64,000 bases of DNA from Pelagibius sp. Alg239-R121 (GTDB lineage Bacteria > Pseudomonadota > Alphaproteobacteria > Kiloniellales > Kiloniellaceae): contig NZ_CAMZOF010000004.1 of assembly GCF_947331435.1 (NCBI RefSeq), positions 248,001-312,000 of the forward strand. Direction: 5' to 3'. Below, in pieces: positions 8,515-16,959 of this stretch; position 1 is the first letter of the stretch; each line of letters starts with the position of its first letter. Below the pieces are notes generated by a model. It made no database searches. It saw only the letters and a list, made by a program, of their open reading frames with translations, and had not been told where the DNA came from. The translations under genes and the position numbers were made by a program.

Positions 8515-9576
8515 TTAAGCGATTTGCTGGATCAGCGCGTCCATCAGTTCGGGGACGGTCCGGTGACGCAGGTTGGGGGCGATCTGCCCGCTGTAGAGTG
8601 TGATCAGATCGTTGCGGTTTGCCGCCATGGCGGCGGCCTTGATTTTCGAGATAAACCAGCCCTGGACCGGGAAAGGCGGAAGTTCATCTGTCTTTGGCTG
8701 CAGTTCCTCGTAGAGCCGGTTGGGTATAACGCGTGCGAGGCGGCCGGTGTAAGATCGGGACAAAGCCGTCTCGAGCACGGCATCGCCGAGGAGAAGTGCG
8801 CGGTGTGCGTCTGTCGTGCCGGATTCCGAACAGGCGAGAAAGGCTGTGCCGATCTGGGTTGCTTGGGCACCAAGTTCCAGTGCCGCACGAAGGCCCCGGC
8901 CGTCAGCTATACCGCCCGCTGCAATCACCGGCGCTTTGACTCGCTCTGCAATGATCTGCGTGAGGGCCAGCGTTCCCATCAGGGAGTCTTCCGCAGCCGC
9001 CAGGAACGATGGGCGGTGTCCGCCGGCTTCGAACCCGGTTGCAACAATCAGGTCCACGCCGGCGACGTCCAGGGCCTCGGCCTCGGCGATCGTCGTGGCC
9101 GCGCCAGCTGTCAGGATACCGCGTTGTCTGCACTCAGCGAGAATCTTGACTGACGGAACGCCGAAGACAAAAGAGAAGACCGGCGGTCGAGCCTCGAGCA
9201 GAGCGTCGACCTGCTCTTCAAAGCGGTAGTGGTAGAGATCGGGCCGTTCGGGTTTTTCCAGGCCGAGTTCGTCGAAGTAAGGCGCGAAGATCGGGAAATA
9301 TCTGTCGAACTGATCCTGGCTGAGATGCAGTCCACCGGGATCGTGATCGGAAACCCAAAGGTTCAATGCGAAAGGACCGAAAGTTTCTGTTCTGATCCGA
9401 TCAGCCAGTGTTCCGATATCTTCAGGGGCGACGATATGGGCGCCAAAGGACCCCAGGCCACCTCGATTGGAAACTGCGGCGACCAGCTCGACGGTGGAAA
9501 TCCCTCCACCGAAAGGCCCTTGAATGATTGGGTAGTCTATGCTGAGACGGCGTACGGCTTCGGTCTGCAAGGACAT
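8515..9576 (-). CDS. Nitronate monooxygenase (2-nitropropane dioxygenase family)
   Basis: A 353-residue FMN TIM-barrel enzyme expected to oxidise nitronates to carbonyl compounds and nitrite. Diagnostic segments are YPIIQGPFGGG near the N-terminus, GGLGSFGAH, the substrate-side VATGFEAGGHR (about 180-190) where the histidine is catalytic in this family, and the phosphate-binding IAAGGIADGRGLRAAL (about 215-230) with QIGTAFLACSESG. It is transcribed divergently from the HxlR-type regulator, with a perfect inverted repeat directly upstream of its start codon. A related use in enoyl reduction (FabK-like) is less likely given the AGGHR motif. Confidence 0.9.
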   Translation of the reverse strand: MSLQTEAVRRLSIDYPIIQGPFGGGISTVELVAAVSNRGGLGSFGAHIVAPEDIGTLADRIRTETFGPFALNLWVSDHDPGGLHLSQDQFDRYFPIFAPYFDELGLEKPERPDLYHYRFEEQVDALLEARPPVFSFVFGVPSVKILAECRQRGILTAGAATTIAEAEALDVAGVDLIVATGFEAGGHRPSFLAAAEDSLMGTLALTQIIAERVKAPVIAAGGIADGRGLRAALELGAQATQIGTAFLACSESGTTDAHRALLLGDAVLETALSRSYTGRLARVIPNRLYEELQPKTDELPPFPVQGWFISKIKAAAMAANRNDLITLYSGQIAPNLRHRTVPELMDALIQQIA

Positions 9577-9578
9577 CT

Positions 9579-9621
9579 TTTCGTTCCCTTATTAAAGACT
9601 GAAGTTAATTAGGGAACGAAA
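9579..9621. promoter_or_regulatory. Perfect 11-bp inverted repeat, likely operator of the HxlR/nitronate monooxygenase pair
   Basis: TTTCGTTCCCT at 9579-9589 is the exact reverse complement of AGGGAACGAAA at 9611-9621, separated by 21 bases, so the centres of the half-sites lie about three helical turns apart. The left arm is only a few bases upstream of the monooxygenase ATG and the right arm lies in the shared divergent promoter region. Binding by the neighbouring HxlR protein is inferred from position. Confidence 0.55.
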
Positions 9622-9708
9622 GTATCACTTGTAAACTTAGTAACCTTTGGTTATCTGATTATGTAGTTTCCGTTTGGTAACCGGAGTCAGGAAAGCAAGG
9701 TCGGGAAG

Positions 9709-10068
9709 ATGGTTCTGCGTGTACGAAAAAACCAAGCCCCGCCAACGCCTGAAGGCTGCCCGCTGACCGAATGTATGTCGGTGCTGGGCGGCGCCTGGAC
9801 ACCAAACATCATTTGGTACCTGAGCGCCGGGCCTCGACGTTTCAGCGAGCTGCGGCTCGATATCCCGGGTGTATCCGCAAAGGTTCTGACCGCGCGGCTG
9901 CGTTCGCTTGAAGCAAGCGGCGTGATCAGCAGAGAGGTAAAGCCGACGTCACCCCCTTCCGTCGAATATGCACTGACAGACCTGGGTGAGGAGCTGATCC
10001 CCGCCATCAACGCCATCGTAAAAGTCGGGCATAAACTGAAGATGCGTGAAGCGGTGGTACAGGCTTGA
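9709..10068 (+). CDS. HxlR-family winged-helix transcriptional regulator
   Basis: This 119-residue protein shows the HxlR hallmarks: an N-terminal CPLTECMSVLGGAWTPNIIWYL (cysteines followed by the GGxWTxxIxxxL helix), then RRFSELRLDIPGVSAKVLTARLRSLEASGVI as the recognition helix and wing, and YALTDLGEEL. Regulators of this group often sense redox-active or electrophilic chemicals through the N-terminal cysteine. It is divergent from the nitronate monooxygenase/GST operon, which it probably controls through the inverted repeat at 9579-9621. Confidence 0.93.
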   Translation: MVLRVRKNQAPPTPEGCPLTECMSVLGGAWTPNIIWYLSAGPRRFSELRLDIPGVSAKVLTARLRSLEASGVISREVKPTSPPSVEYALTDLGEELIPAINAIVKVGHKLKMREAVVQA

Positions 10069-10092
10069 AGCTGATTACCGAACGACCAGTGT

Positions 10093-10920
10093 CTAGTGTT
10101 CCAAGCGGTAAAACCGCCGCGCGTTTTCCCCGAAGATCGCACCGCGTTCCGACTCACCGAGACCGCCGTAGTAGCTCTGTGCGAGTTCGAACCAGCGTTT
10201 GTAATTGCTGGCCAGTCTGAGCACCGGCCAATCACTTCCCCAAACAATTCGCTCTGGACCAAACCAGGCCAGCAGATCATTCGCGTAGGGCCGTACAGTC
10301 TCTTCCGTCCAATCTTTGCCGGCTTCGGTTACGAGACCCGAGAGTTTGCAGTAGACCGAGCCTAACCCGGCAATTGCCTTCATGTCTTCCGCCCAGCCTT
10401 CGATGATGCCTTCCGCGATCAGGGGCTTCGCACCATGATCGATTATCACGCGTAGATCCGGGTAGCGCGCCAGCAGGGTTTGGAGTTGCGTAAGGTGTCG
10501 CGGTAGAACCAATGCGTCGAAGCAGATATCCTGATCGATCACGGCGCGGAATGCGGCATCCAATTCCGGCTTCAGCATCCAGTCCGGATCGGGAATGTCC
10601 TGGATCATCGGTCGGACCGATTTGAGCCAGGGCGAGCGGCAAAGAGACGAGAGATCATCGGCGGCCGTTGGAGACTCGAAATCGATCCAGCCGACGACAC
10701 CTGCTATTTCGTCGGCGCTCGCGGCAATCTCCAGCAGGAATTCGGTCTCTGCAACGGTGGGCGCGGCCTGAACCAAAACGGCTTGAGCAACGCCGGTAGA
10801 TTGGAGCCGCACACGAAGGTCTTCGATGTCGAAGTCGCGGTAGATCGCCGCGAGATCGGAAGACATCCAGCCGTAGTCGCCGCGCGCGATCTTCCAGAGA
10901 TGGACATGGGCATCGATCAT
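10093..10920 (-). CDS. Amidohydrolase-family sugar lactonase (L-fucono-1,5-lactonase type)
   Basis: The 275-residue TIM-barrel protein begins MIDAHVHLW and ends with the VWGSDWPVL motif (catalytic Asp) and NARRFYRL, the pattern of the COG3618 group that includes L-fuconolactonase and related sugar lactone hydrolases. Histidines HVH and IIDHG are in the expected metal or substrate positions. It is the last gene of the ABC-transporter operon, 13 bases after the aldo/keto reductase that would generate its lactone substrate. The predicted reaction is aldonolactone to aldonate in the cytoplasm. The sugar specificity is inferred from pathway context. Confidence 0.85.
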   Translation of the reverse strand: MIDAHVHLWKIARGDYGWMSSDLAAIYRDFDIEDLRVRLQSTGVAQAVLVQAAPTVAETEFLLEIAASADEIAGVVGWIDFESPTAADDLSSLCRSPWLKSVRPMIQDIPDPDWMLKPELDAAFRAVIDQDICFDALVLPRHLTQLQTLLARYPDLRVIIDHGAKPLIAEGIIEGWAEDMKAIAGLGSVYCKLSGLVTEAGKDWTEETVRPYANDLLAWFGPERIVWGSDWPVLRLASNYKRWFELAQSYYGGLGESERGAIFGENARRFYRLEH

Positions 10921-10933
10921 GAAGTTTCCTCCC

Positions 10934-11953
10934 TCATGGCGTCGGTGCAGTGGGGTGTAAAAGTTTCTCGCTCTTCAAATCCGCCCAAAAGGCTTGTGGA
11001 ATCTCTGCCTCCAGAGTCGCCATGTTGCGCTTGACTTCGTCCGGCGACATGGCACCGGGAATGATCGAGACCACAGCCGGGTGGGCAAGGGGAAACTGCA
11101 GCGCGGCGCTGGCCATTGAAACGCTATGGGCATCGCACACCCGTCCGATGGCGGCTACCTGTTGCAGTATTTCTGGCGGTGCTGGATGATAATTGTAGAT
11201 CGCGCCTTCGATTGCGCCGGTTGCCAGAATCCCGCTGTTGTAAGGACCACCGAGAACGATGCCGATGTTTCGTTCCTCACAAATCGGCAGGAAGCTATCG
11301 AGAGCTTCCTGTTCCAAAAGGGTGTAGCGGCCTGCCAACAGGAAACAATCGAAGTTGCCGAGTTCAGTCAGACGCTGGCAGACTTCCCATTCGTTTACGC
11401 CTGCACCGATCGCCGCGACATCGCCAGAAGCACGCAGCGCTTCCATCGCTTTGTAACCACCCGACATGACTTCATCGATCCGGCGGTCCGATGCCTCTTT
11501 GCTGCCGTGAGTCCAAATATCGACATCATGGATATAGAGGATGTCGATCGCATCGAGTCCCATGCGTTTCAGACTCTCTTCGTAGGAACGCATAACACCG
11601 TCGTAGGTGTAATCGTACACCGGCCTGTTGTGCGGGACATCGACAAAGATACCGGCATCCTCCTGTCCCGGTTCACAGGCTTCGAGGTAGCGGCCGATCT
11701 TGGTGGAGAGCTGGTAACTGTCCCTCGGCAGAGATCTTAACGCTTCGCCGAAACGCATCTCACTGAGGCCATGGCCATAAAGCGGCGCGGTATCGAAATA
11801 GGTTACACCCGCATCGATGGCTGCACGCAGAGTGGCCTGGGCTTCTTCTTCGCTGAGCGCGCGATGCATGTTGCCGAGTGGCGCGCCACCGAAGCCCATC
11901 TGAGAAAGCCTGAGTGCTTTTGTGCGGGTAGTTTTAAGCTCGTTGAACTGCAT
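10934..11953 (-). CDS. Aldo/keto reductase, probable aldose (L-fucose-type) 1-dehydrogenase
   Basis: A 339-residue (beta/alpha)8 oxidoreductase. Catalytic-site elements are visible: FDTAPLYGHGLSE (Asp and Tyr), LSTKIGR (Lys) and LYIHDVD (His). The C-terminal part has SIIPGAMSPDEVKRN, the cofactor-binding loop. It resembles the D-threo-aldose 1-dehydrogenase/L-fucose dehydrogenase branch, which oxidises the sugar to its lactone with NAD(P)+. It sits directly downstream of the ABC ATPase gene and upstream of the lactonase, the right order for an import-oxidise-hydrolyse operon. L-galactose, D-arabinose or L-xylose type substrates are alternatives. Confidence 0.87.
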   Translation of the reverse strand: MQFNELKTTRTKALRLSQMGFGGAPLGNMHRALSEEEAQATLRAAIDAGVTYFDTAPLYGHGLSEMRFGEALRSLPRDSYQLSTKIGRYLEACEPGQEDAGIFVDVPHNRPVYDYTYDGVMRSYEESLKRMGLDAIDILYIHDVDIWTHGSKEASDRRIDEVMSGGYKAMEALRASGDVAAIGAGVNEWEVCQRLTELGNFDCFLLAGRYTLLEQEALDSFLPICEERNIGIVLGGPYNSGILATGAIEGAIYNYHPAPPEILQQVAAIGRVCDAHSVSMASAALQFPLAHPAVVSIIPGAMSPDEVKRNMATLEAEIPQAFWADLKSEKLLHPTAPTP

Positions 11954-12010
11954 GGGCCGTGTCTCCTCGCTCAGAGGTTATTAAAGCACGATCTTACTTG
12001 AACGAAATGA

Positions 12011-13069
12011 TCAGGCTCTTTGCCGCAAGCGTGTGCCGCTGGCAGCATCAAAAAAGAACACCTGACTTTCATCGACGGCGATGCCGACGCGCGTGCCTAT
12101 TTTTTCGTCGTAATCTTTGTCCATCTTGACGACCATCAGGCTTTCGCCGACGCGACAGGTGACCAGTGTTTCATTACCTGTCAGTTCAATTGCATAGATG
12201 TCGCCACACAGTGCGGCTCCGGTTTCCGGGACAATGCGGAGGTCTTCGGCCCGCGTGCCGGCGACAACGGAGTTATGATCGACGAAGCCTGGACAAGACA
12301 GCTGCGCATCGGTCGCCTGAAAGCTGTCAGCGGCAATCTCTCCCGTGATAAAATTCATCGGCGGCGATCCGATGAATCCGGCGACAAAAAGATTGGCGGG
12401 ATCGTTGTAAATTTCGCGCGGTGGCGCGAGTTGCTGCAGCTCGCCGTCCTTCATGATCGCAACACGATGAGCGAGGGTCATGGCCTCAATCTGATCATGG
12501 GTGACGTAAATTGTCGTGATGCCAAGCTCGTTCTGAAGATGTTTGAGTTCCGAACGCATGTGACCGCGAAGCTTGGCATCAAGGTTCGATAGGGGTTCGT
12601 CCATCAGGAACAGGCTTGGCCGCCTGATCATGGCCCGAGCGAGGGCGACGCGTTGACGCTGACCGCCTGAGAGCTGCCTTGGGTAGCGCGCAAGATAGTC
12701 GAGCAGGTCGACCTTACCGGCAACCTCGCGGATCGCCTGCGCGCGCTCGTCCTTTGGTACTTTCCGCAGATATAGCGGGTAGCCGATGTTGTCCTCGACC
12801 GTCATATGTGGATAAAGCGCATAACTCTGAAACACCATGGCGATATCACGGTACTTGGGTAGGACATCGGTCACGTCCTGTTCACCAAGATAGATCCGGC
12901 CTCCTGAAGCCGTTTCCAGACCGGCGATCATGCGCAGAGCGGTTGTCTTGCCACAGCCGGATGGGCCGAGCAGCACCAGGAACTCACCATCGGCGACCTT
13001 GAGATCGAGTCCTTTGACCACTTCGACGGGACCAAAAGACTTCCGGATATCTTTGAGCGAAACCTGCAT
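12011..13069 (-). CDS. ABC transporter ATP-binding protein (MalK/UgpC type)
   Basis: A 352-residue ATPase energising the sugar importer. Walker A GPSGCGKTT (residues about 36-44), Q-loop VFQSYALYPHMTV, signature LSGGQRQR, Walker B LFLMDEPLSNLDA and switch VTHDQIEA are all intact, followed by a C-terminal OB/TOBE regulatory domain (from about residue 240), as in carbohydrate importers of the CUT1 class. It begins six bases after the second permease gene and is followed after 57 bases by the aldo/keto reductase, so the operon couples import and catabolism. Confidence 0.97.
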   Translation of the reverse strand: MQVSLKDIRKSFGPVEVVKGLDLKVADGEFLVLLGPSGCGKTTALRMIAGLETASGGRIYLGEQDVTDVLPKYRDIAMVFQSYALYPHMTVEDNIGYPLYLRKVPKDERAQAIREVAGKVDLLDYLARYPRQLSGGQRQRVALARAMIRRPSLFLMDEPLSNLDAKLRGHMRSELKHLQNELGITTIYVTHDQIEAMTLAHRVAIMKDGELQQLAPPREIYNDPANLFVAGFIGSPPMNFITGEIAADSFQATDAQLSCPGFVDHNSVVAGTRAEDLRIVPETGAALCGDIYAIELTGNETLVTCRVGESLMVVKMDKDYDEKIGTRVGIAVDESQVFFFDAASGTRLRQRA

Positions 13070-13075
13070 GAATAA

Positions 13076-14140
13076 TTATCCCTTTACCGCACCGATCAGC
13101 AGGCCGCGGGTGATAAAGCGTTGAAGAAGTCCGGTCATGGCGACGACCGGTAGAATCATGATCACGATCAGCACCGACATGTACCACCACTGCGGTCCGC
13201 GGGTGGCGTTCTGGGCCGCGACCAACAGCGGCATGGTCTGCGCGTCGGCGGTCGATAGGAAGAGTGCCAGCAGGTACTCGTTCCAGGACAGAATCAGCAC
13301 CAGCAGGAAGGTGGCGGCGAGCCCCGGCTTCGCCAGGGGCATGACGATGGTGAGGAAGATGCGAAAGCGCGAGGCGCCATCCAGTTCCGCGCTTTCCTCC
13401 AGATCGATCGGGATGGTGGCGAAGAAGTCGCGCATCAGCCAGACGACAATCGGCAGGTTGACCGCCATATAGACGACGATCAGCGCGAAGTGGGTGTCGA
13501 GCAGGCGGAACTGCTGAAACATGACGTAGATCGGCAGCACAGCGACCACCGGCGGCAGGATCCGTTGGGAGATGATCCAGAAGAGAATGTCGTTGTTGCC
13601 AAGGGCGCGCTTGAAGCGCTTTGCCAGTGTCAGCAGGAAAAGAACAAAGAGGGCAGCGCCCACTGCCAGGCTGATCTGCCAGGCGACGCCCACGGCCGCC
13701 GTCAGATAGACTGCCGCTGCCAGCATTACGATGAAGACGGCGATCGATCCCAGCTTTGGCCGGTAAGTGATTCTGGTCAGGGCATAGGCGGCCATGGAGC
13801 CAAACAACACGGCCAGAAATGTGCTGATGAAGGCGATGATCAACGAGTTCATGTAGGGCCGGAAGGTATCGTTGCCGAGGTCGAAAAAAATGTAGCTCCA
13901 GGCGTGGGTTGAGGGCTCGAAATCTATGAAGGGAAGGTAGACCGGCCCATCTGAAACGTGGATCGGCAGCTTGAAGGAGGTGACCAGCAGCCAGTAGAGC
14001 GGAAAGAGAACGACGAATGACCAGAAGGTCAATAAGGCGTATGTCAGGACCAGCCTTACTGGTGAAAGCGACTTTATATCCTTGGGCTCGAACAGGCGTT
14101 GAAAGAGGCTGCGCTCTGACATCGAGGGCGGAGTTGTCAT
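13076..14140 (-). CDS. Carbohydrate ABC transporter permease (MalG type) with extra membrane segment pair
   Basis: The 354-residue inner-membrane protein contains the cytoplasmic EAA loop (EESAELDGASRFRIFLTIVM) that docks onto the ATPase. Ordinary MalG proteins are about 280-300 residues; here the helix normally running from AYALTRI straight into the ILPPVVAVLPIYVMF segment is interrupted by some 60 residues with two additional hydrophobic helices (AVFIVMLAAAVYLTAAVG and ISLAVGAALFVLFLLTLA). Its start overlaps the stop of the first permease by four bases (ATGA), implying translational coupling and equal stoichiometry. Confidence 0.95.
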   Translation of the reverse strand: MTTPPSMSERSLFQRLFEPKDIKSLSPVRLVLTYALLTFWSFVVLFPLYWLLVTSFKLPIHVSDGPVYLPFIDFEPSTHAWSYIFFDLGNDTFRPYMNSLIIAFISTFLAVLFGSMAAYALTRITYRPKLGSIAVFIVMLAAAVYLTAAVGVAWQISLAVGAALFVLFLLTLAKRFKRALGNNDILFWIISQRILPPVVAVLPIYVMFQQFRLLDTHFALIVVYMAVNLPIVVWLMRDFFATIPIDLEESAELDGASRFRIFLTIVMPLAKPGLAATFLLVLILSWNEYLLALFLSTADAQTMPLLVAAQNATRGPQWWYMSVLIVIMILPVVAMTGLLQRFITRGLLIGAVKG

Positions 14141-15258
14141 GTGCCGGCCTCCTGCGTTTTTTGGGCAATGAAGTTAAAGAATGAAACACAGGTCACGACT
14201 GCGACGAACAACAGCATATAACCGACCGCTGAAGAGCCGCCGAGATCCTGGGTTCGCCAGGCAATGAAGGCGTGCAGCGTCATGGATTCCGTTGCAATTC
14301 CGGGCCCGCCATTGGTCAGGATGTTTGGCAGGTCAACGATCTTGAAGGCTTCAATCAAACGGATCAGGATCACCGTGGCCGCGACCGGTGCGATGGCCGG
14401 CCAGGAAATGTCGCGAAATATCTGCCAGCCCCCGGCGCCGTCCATCTTGGCTGCCTCGACCTGTTCACCAGGCTGATTCTCAAGAGCCGCGAGCAACACG
14501 ATGAACATGAAGGGAATCCATTGCCAGGAGTCGCCGATCAAAACGACCCAGCGCGCAGACCAGGCGTCGACCGCCCAGGCGAAGTCTCCGTAACCGAACC
14601 ATTGCCACAATGGGGCGAAGGGACCCTTGGAGACATCGGCCAGCATGCGAAAGGCGTAGGCGATGCCGACAGGTGTAACCATCAAGGGGATGAAGAAAAT
14701 CAGCCGAAAGAAGTTCCGCCCGGCGATTCTCTGTGCGCAAAGGAGCGCCAAGCCGAGGCCGATCAGAAACTGGAGGGAAACACCGGCAAAGACATAGAAG
14801 AGGGTAACAATCAGACTGCCGGGAAAACCTTTTGCATTCAGAACTGACAGGCCCAGCAAGATCAGGCCGGTTAAAACCGTCGCTGTAATGAGCCGGCCGA
14901 GAGTCCCGAAGATGCCCGCTTTCCCACTGCAAAGATATCGCCAGATCCAGTAGGCGAAAGCAACCACCACACAAGCCAATAGACACCACTCGAGCAACGA
15001 GATCTGACCGAGCGTACCCAGAAAGTGATACTGCTGTGATCCGAACAACAGCTTCTTGAAGTTGCGCAGACCGACGAATTTCAGTTCGTAGCCGCCACGC
15101 ACCAGTTTGAAGCGTGAGAGCGCGAGATAGAGCGACAGCAGCAGCGGATAGATGGAAAGGCCGAGGATGATCAGCACGGTCGGCAGGATCAGGAGTGTCG
15201 GCGCCTGCCGATCGCTCCATTCAGTGAACTTTGCCGAAGAAGGAAACATAAAATTCAT
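14137..15258 (-). CDS. Carbohydrate ABC transporter permease (MalF type), enlarged
   Basis: A 373-residue membrane protein with the EAA-loop EAAKMDGAGGWQIFRDISWP near residue 270. Compared with the usual 290-310 residues of this family it carries extra hydrophobic helices early in the protein (LLEWCLLACVVVAFAYWIWR and LITATVLTGLILLGLSVL), between the first transmembrane helix and the core. The partner permease is enlarged in the same way, which suggests a conserved subtype rather than an error. It is the second structural gene of the operon, after the binding protein and an intergenic hairpin. Confidence 0.95.
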   Translation of the reverse strand: MNFMFPSSAKFTEWSDRQAPTLLILPTVLIILGLSIYPLLLSLYLALSRFKLVRGGYELKFVGLRNFKKLLFGSQQYHFLGTLGQISLLEWCLLACVVVAFAYWIWRYLCSGKAGIFGTLGRLITATVLTGLILLGLSVLNAKGFPGSLIVTLFYVFAGVSLQFLIGLGLALLCAQRIAGRNFFRLIFFIPLMVTPVGIAYAFRMLADVSKGPFAPLWQWFGYGDFAWAVDAWSARWVVLIGDSWQWIPFMFIVLLAALENQPGEQVEAAKMDGAGGWQIFRDISWPAIAPVAATVILIRLIEAFKIVDLPNILTNGGPGIATESMTLHAFIAWRTQDLGGSSAVGYMLLFVAVVTCVSFFNFIAQKTQEAGT

Positions 15259-15299
15259 CCGCTTGAGCTGAGGGCTCCGCGTTCTTTACTGCGATCGGG

Positions 15300-15340
15300 A
15301 AAAAAGGCACCGGGGAGAATGCGACTGCATCTTCCCCGGC
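15300..15340 (-). terminator. Attenuator-like hairpin between binding-protein and permease genes
   Basis: On the minus strand, CCGGGGAA pairs with TCCCCGG (15332-15339 with 15310-15316) with extra TGC/GCA pairing inside, followed directly by six T residues (complement of 15300-15305). It looks like an intrinsic terminator that would let only part of transcription continue into the permeases, a common way to make the binding protein in excess. Confidence 0.65.
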
Positions 15341-15354
15341 ATAGGTGACAGGGC

Positions 15355-16854
15355 CTACTGGCCGAGAGTCGCTTTGTAGAGGCGGAGCTGTTCGTCGACG
15401 CCTAAGTCTTCGTTCAGTTCAATCCAGCCTTCTTCAATGGCTGCCATTGCAGCGGCCTTGTCGATCTCGCCGGCAAGCAGGCGGGCAATCGCCGTGTCCA
15501 GAACCACCTGCTGATAGTTCTGGTTTTTCGGAATCCGGAGATCCAGCATCATATTGGGGCTATCGAGGCTGGCCCCGATGGCACCCAGATAGTTCTTCGC
15601 GGCTTTCTCGCTCATACCAGCCTTCAACCAGGTGTCCATGTCGCTGAACTGTGACAGGCGGTAAGGATTGAAACCGGTCTTGCCGATGGTCACGTCAACA
15701 TTCGACTGTGCCGGCTGGCTCATGTAGGAGAAGAAGTCGTAGGCCGCATCTTTGGTTTTCTGATCCGCGGAGGCATTGATGCCGCCGGACCAGCCGCCGA
15801 AGGCAGCGAAGGGTGCGCGGTTGACACCATTGACGGCGTGCGGGCAGAGATCCGCGTCGCAGTCGGCAAGCTTTCCGGTTTCACGGTCGAGTACCTTGCG
15901 CGAACCTGGCAGCATCACTGCACCGACCTTGTCGATGACTTTTGAATTGTCCGGGTCGATCGCCAGAGTGCCGATATCACCCCAATCAATGGTCATCGCG
16001 CAGCGTCCGGAGGTGAAGAGTCCGCGAGTGTCGCCGACGTCGAGATTGATTTCGTCCGGCGGACCGTACTTGGTGGATTCGGTGTAGACGTCGAGCGCTG
16101 CGGCAAATCCCTCATTGTTGACCAGTGGGCTCATGTCTTCGGTGTCGAAGAACGCGCCCTGCTTGGTGCCTTTGGATTGCAGGAAGCCGCCGGCAATCGA
16201 GAGGATGGCCCAATAGGCTTGAGCGTTGCGCTTTTTCGAGATGCAGGAACCATAGTCGCCTTCACCGTCGCCGTTCATGTCCTTGCCGTGGAGAGACTTG
16301 GCAATCGACAGATAATCGTCCCAGGTTTCCGGCGGCGACAGGCCTTCGGCTTCCAGTATGTCACTACGGTAGTATGCCATGTGAAAGTCGCCATCCAGCG
16401 TCAGCATATAAGTCTTGCCGCTGTACTGCTGAGAAAACTCGCGGAAGAATCCGGCGATGTCATCGGACTTGAGATCCGTATCAGCCGCAACCTTGCCTGA
16501 CAGATCTTCCAGGTAGCCGGGATCGGCATAATCGACCATCCACTGCGGCGCGAAGACAGCCGCGTCGATGGAGTTAGTGCCGGTCGCAAAGTCGGTCAGC
16601 AGTTTGGTATAGAGGTCAGAAAAGGGAACGGTTACGACATTGATCTCCGCCCCGGTCAGCTCCTTGAACTCCGGTGCACGCCGTTGTAGAGGCTCAGCAA
16701 TTTGCGGTCCGGTGAAGGTCATGATGTTGACTTTCACGCCGTCGTACTTACCGGCCGCAAAGGCGGTCGAAGCGGCCAGCGCCACCGCGCAAAGACTCGT
16801 GGTGCCGACCGCCGCGACGCGGCGTAATCGTGAATTGGATTTTGATGACTTCAT
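15355..16854 (-). CDS. ABC transporter sugar-binding protein (family 1)
   Basis: The 499-residue periplasmic protein has a cleavable signal peptide (SLCAVALAASTAFAAGK) and no lipobox cysteine. It then follows the family 1 layout: KVNIMTFTGPQIAEPLQRRA, INVVTVPFSDLYTKLLTDFA, the YYRSDILEAEGL and PPETWDDYLSIAKSL segments, and WSGGINASADQKTKDAAYDF. It is longer than typical (400-440 residues). As first structural gene of the operon it would deliver the sugar to the two permeases. Specificity cannot be read from sequence; the linked enzymes suggest a 6-deoxyhexose or aldopentose. Confidence 0.93.
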   Translation of the reverse strand: MKSSKSNSRLRRVAAVGTTSLCAVALAASTAFAAGKYDGVKVNIMTFTGPQIAEPLQRRAPEFKELTGAEINVVTVPFSDLYTKLLTDFATGTNSIDAAVFAPQWMVDYADPGYLEDLSGKVAADTDLKSDDIAGFFREFSQQYSGKTYMLTLDGDFHMAYYRSDILEAEGLSPPETWDDYLSIAKSLHGKDMNGDGEGDYGSCISKKRNAQAYWAILSIAGGFLQSKGTKQGAFFDTEDMSPLVNNEGFAAALDVYTESTKYGPPDEINLDVGDTRGLFTSGRCAMTIDWGDIGTLAIDPDNSKVIDKVGAVMLPGSRKVLDRETGKLADCDADLCPHAVNGVNRAPFAAFGGWSGGINASADQKTKDAAYDFFSYMSQPAQSNVDVTIGKTGFNPYRLSQFSDMDTWLKAGMSEKAAKNYLGAIGASLDSPNMMLDLRIPKNQNYQQVVLDTAIARLLAGEIDKAAAMAAIEEGWIELNEDLGVDEQLRLYKATLGQ

Positions 16855-16959
16855 TATAAATCCTCCCGTTAAAGTGACTGCCGTTTTTGGTTTGTCGTTG
16901 TTGTGGGGTGTCCAAACTCCAGCCGCTGATATCTGCTGCTGCGGCAGGTAAGCCTGGCC

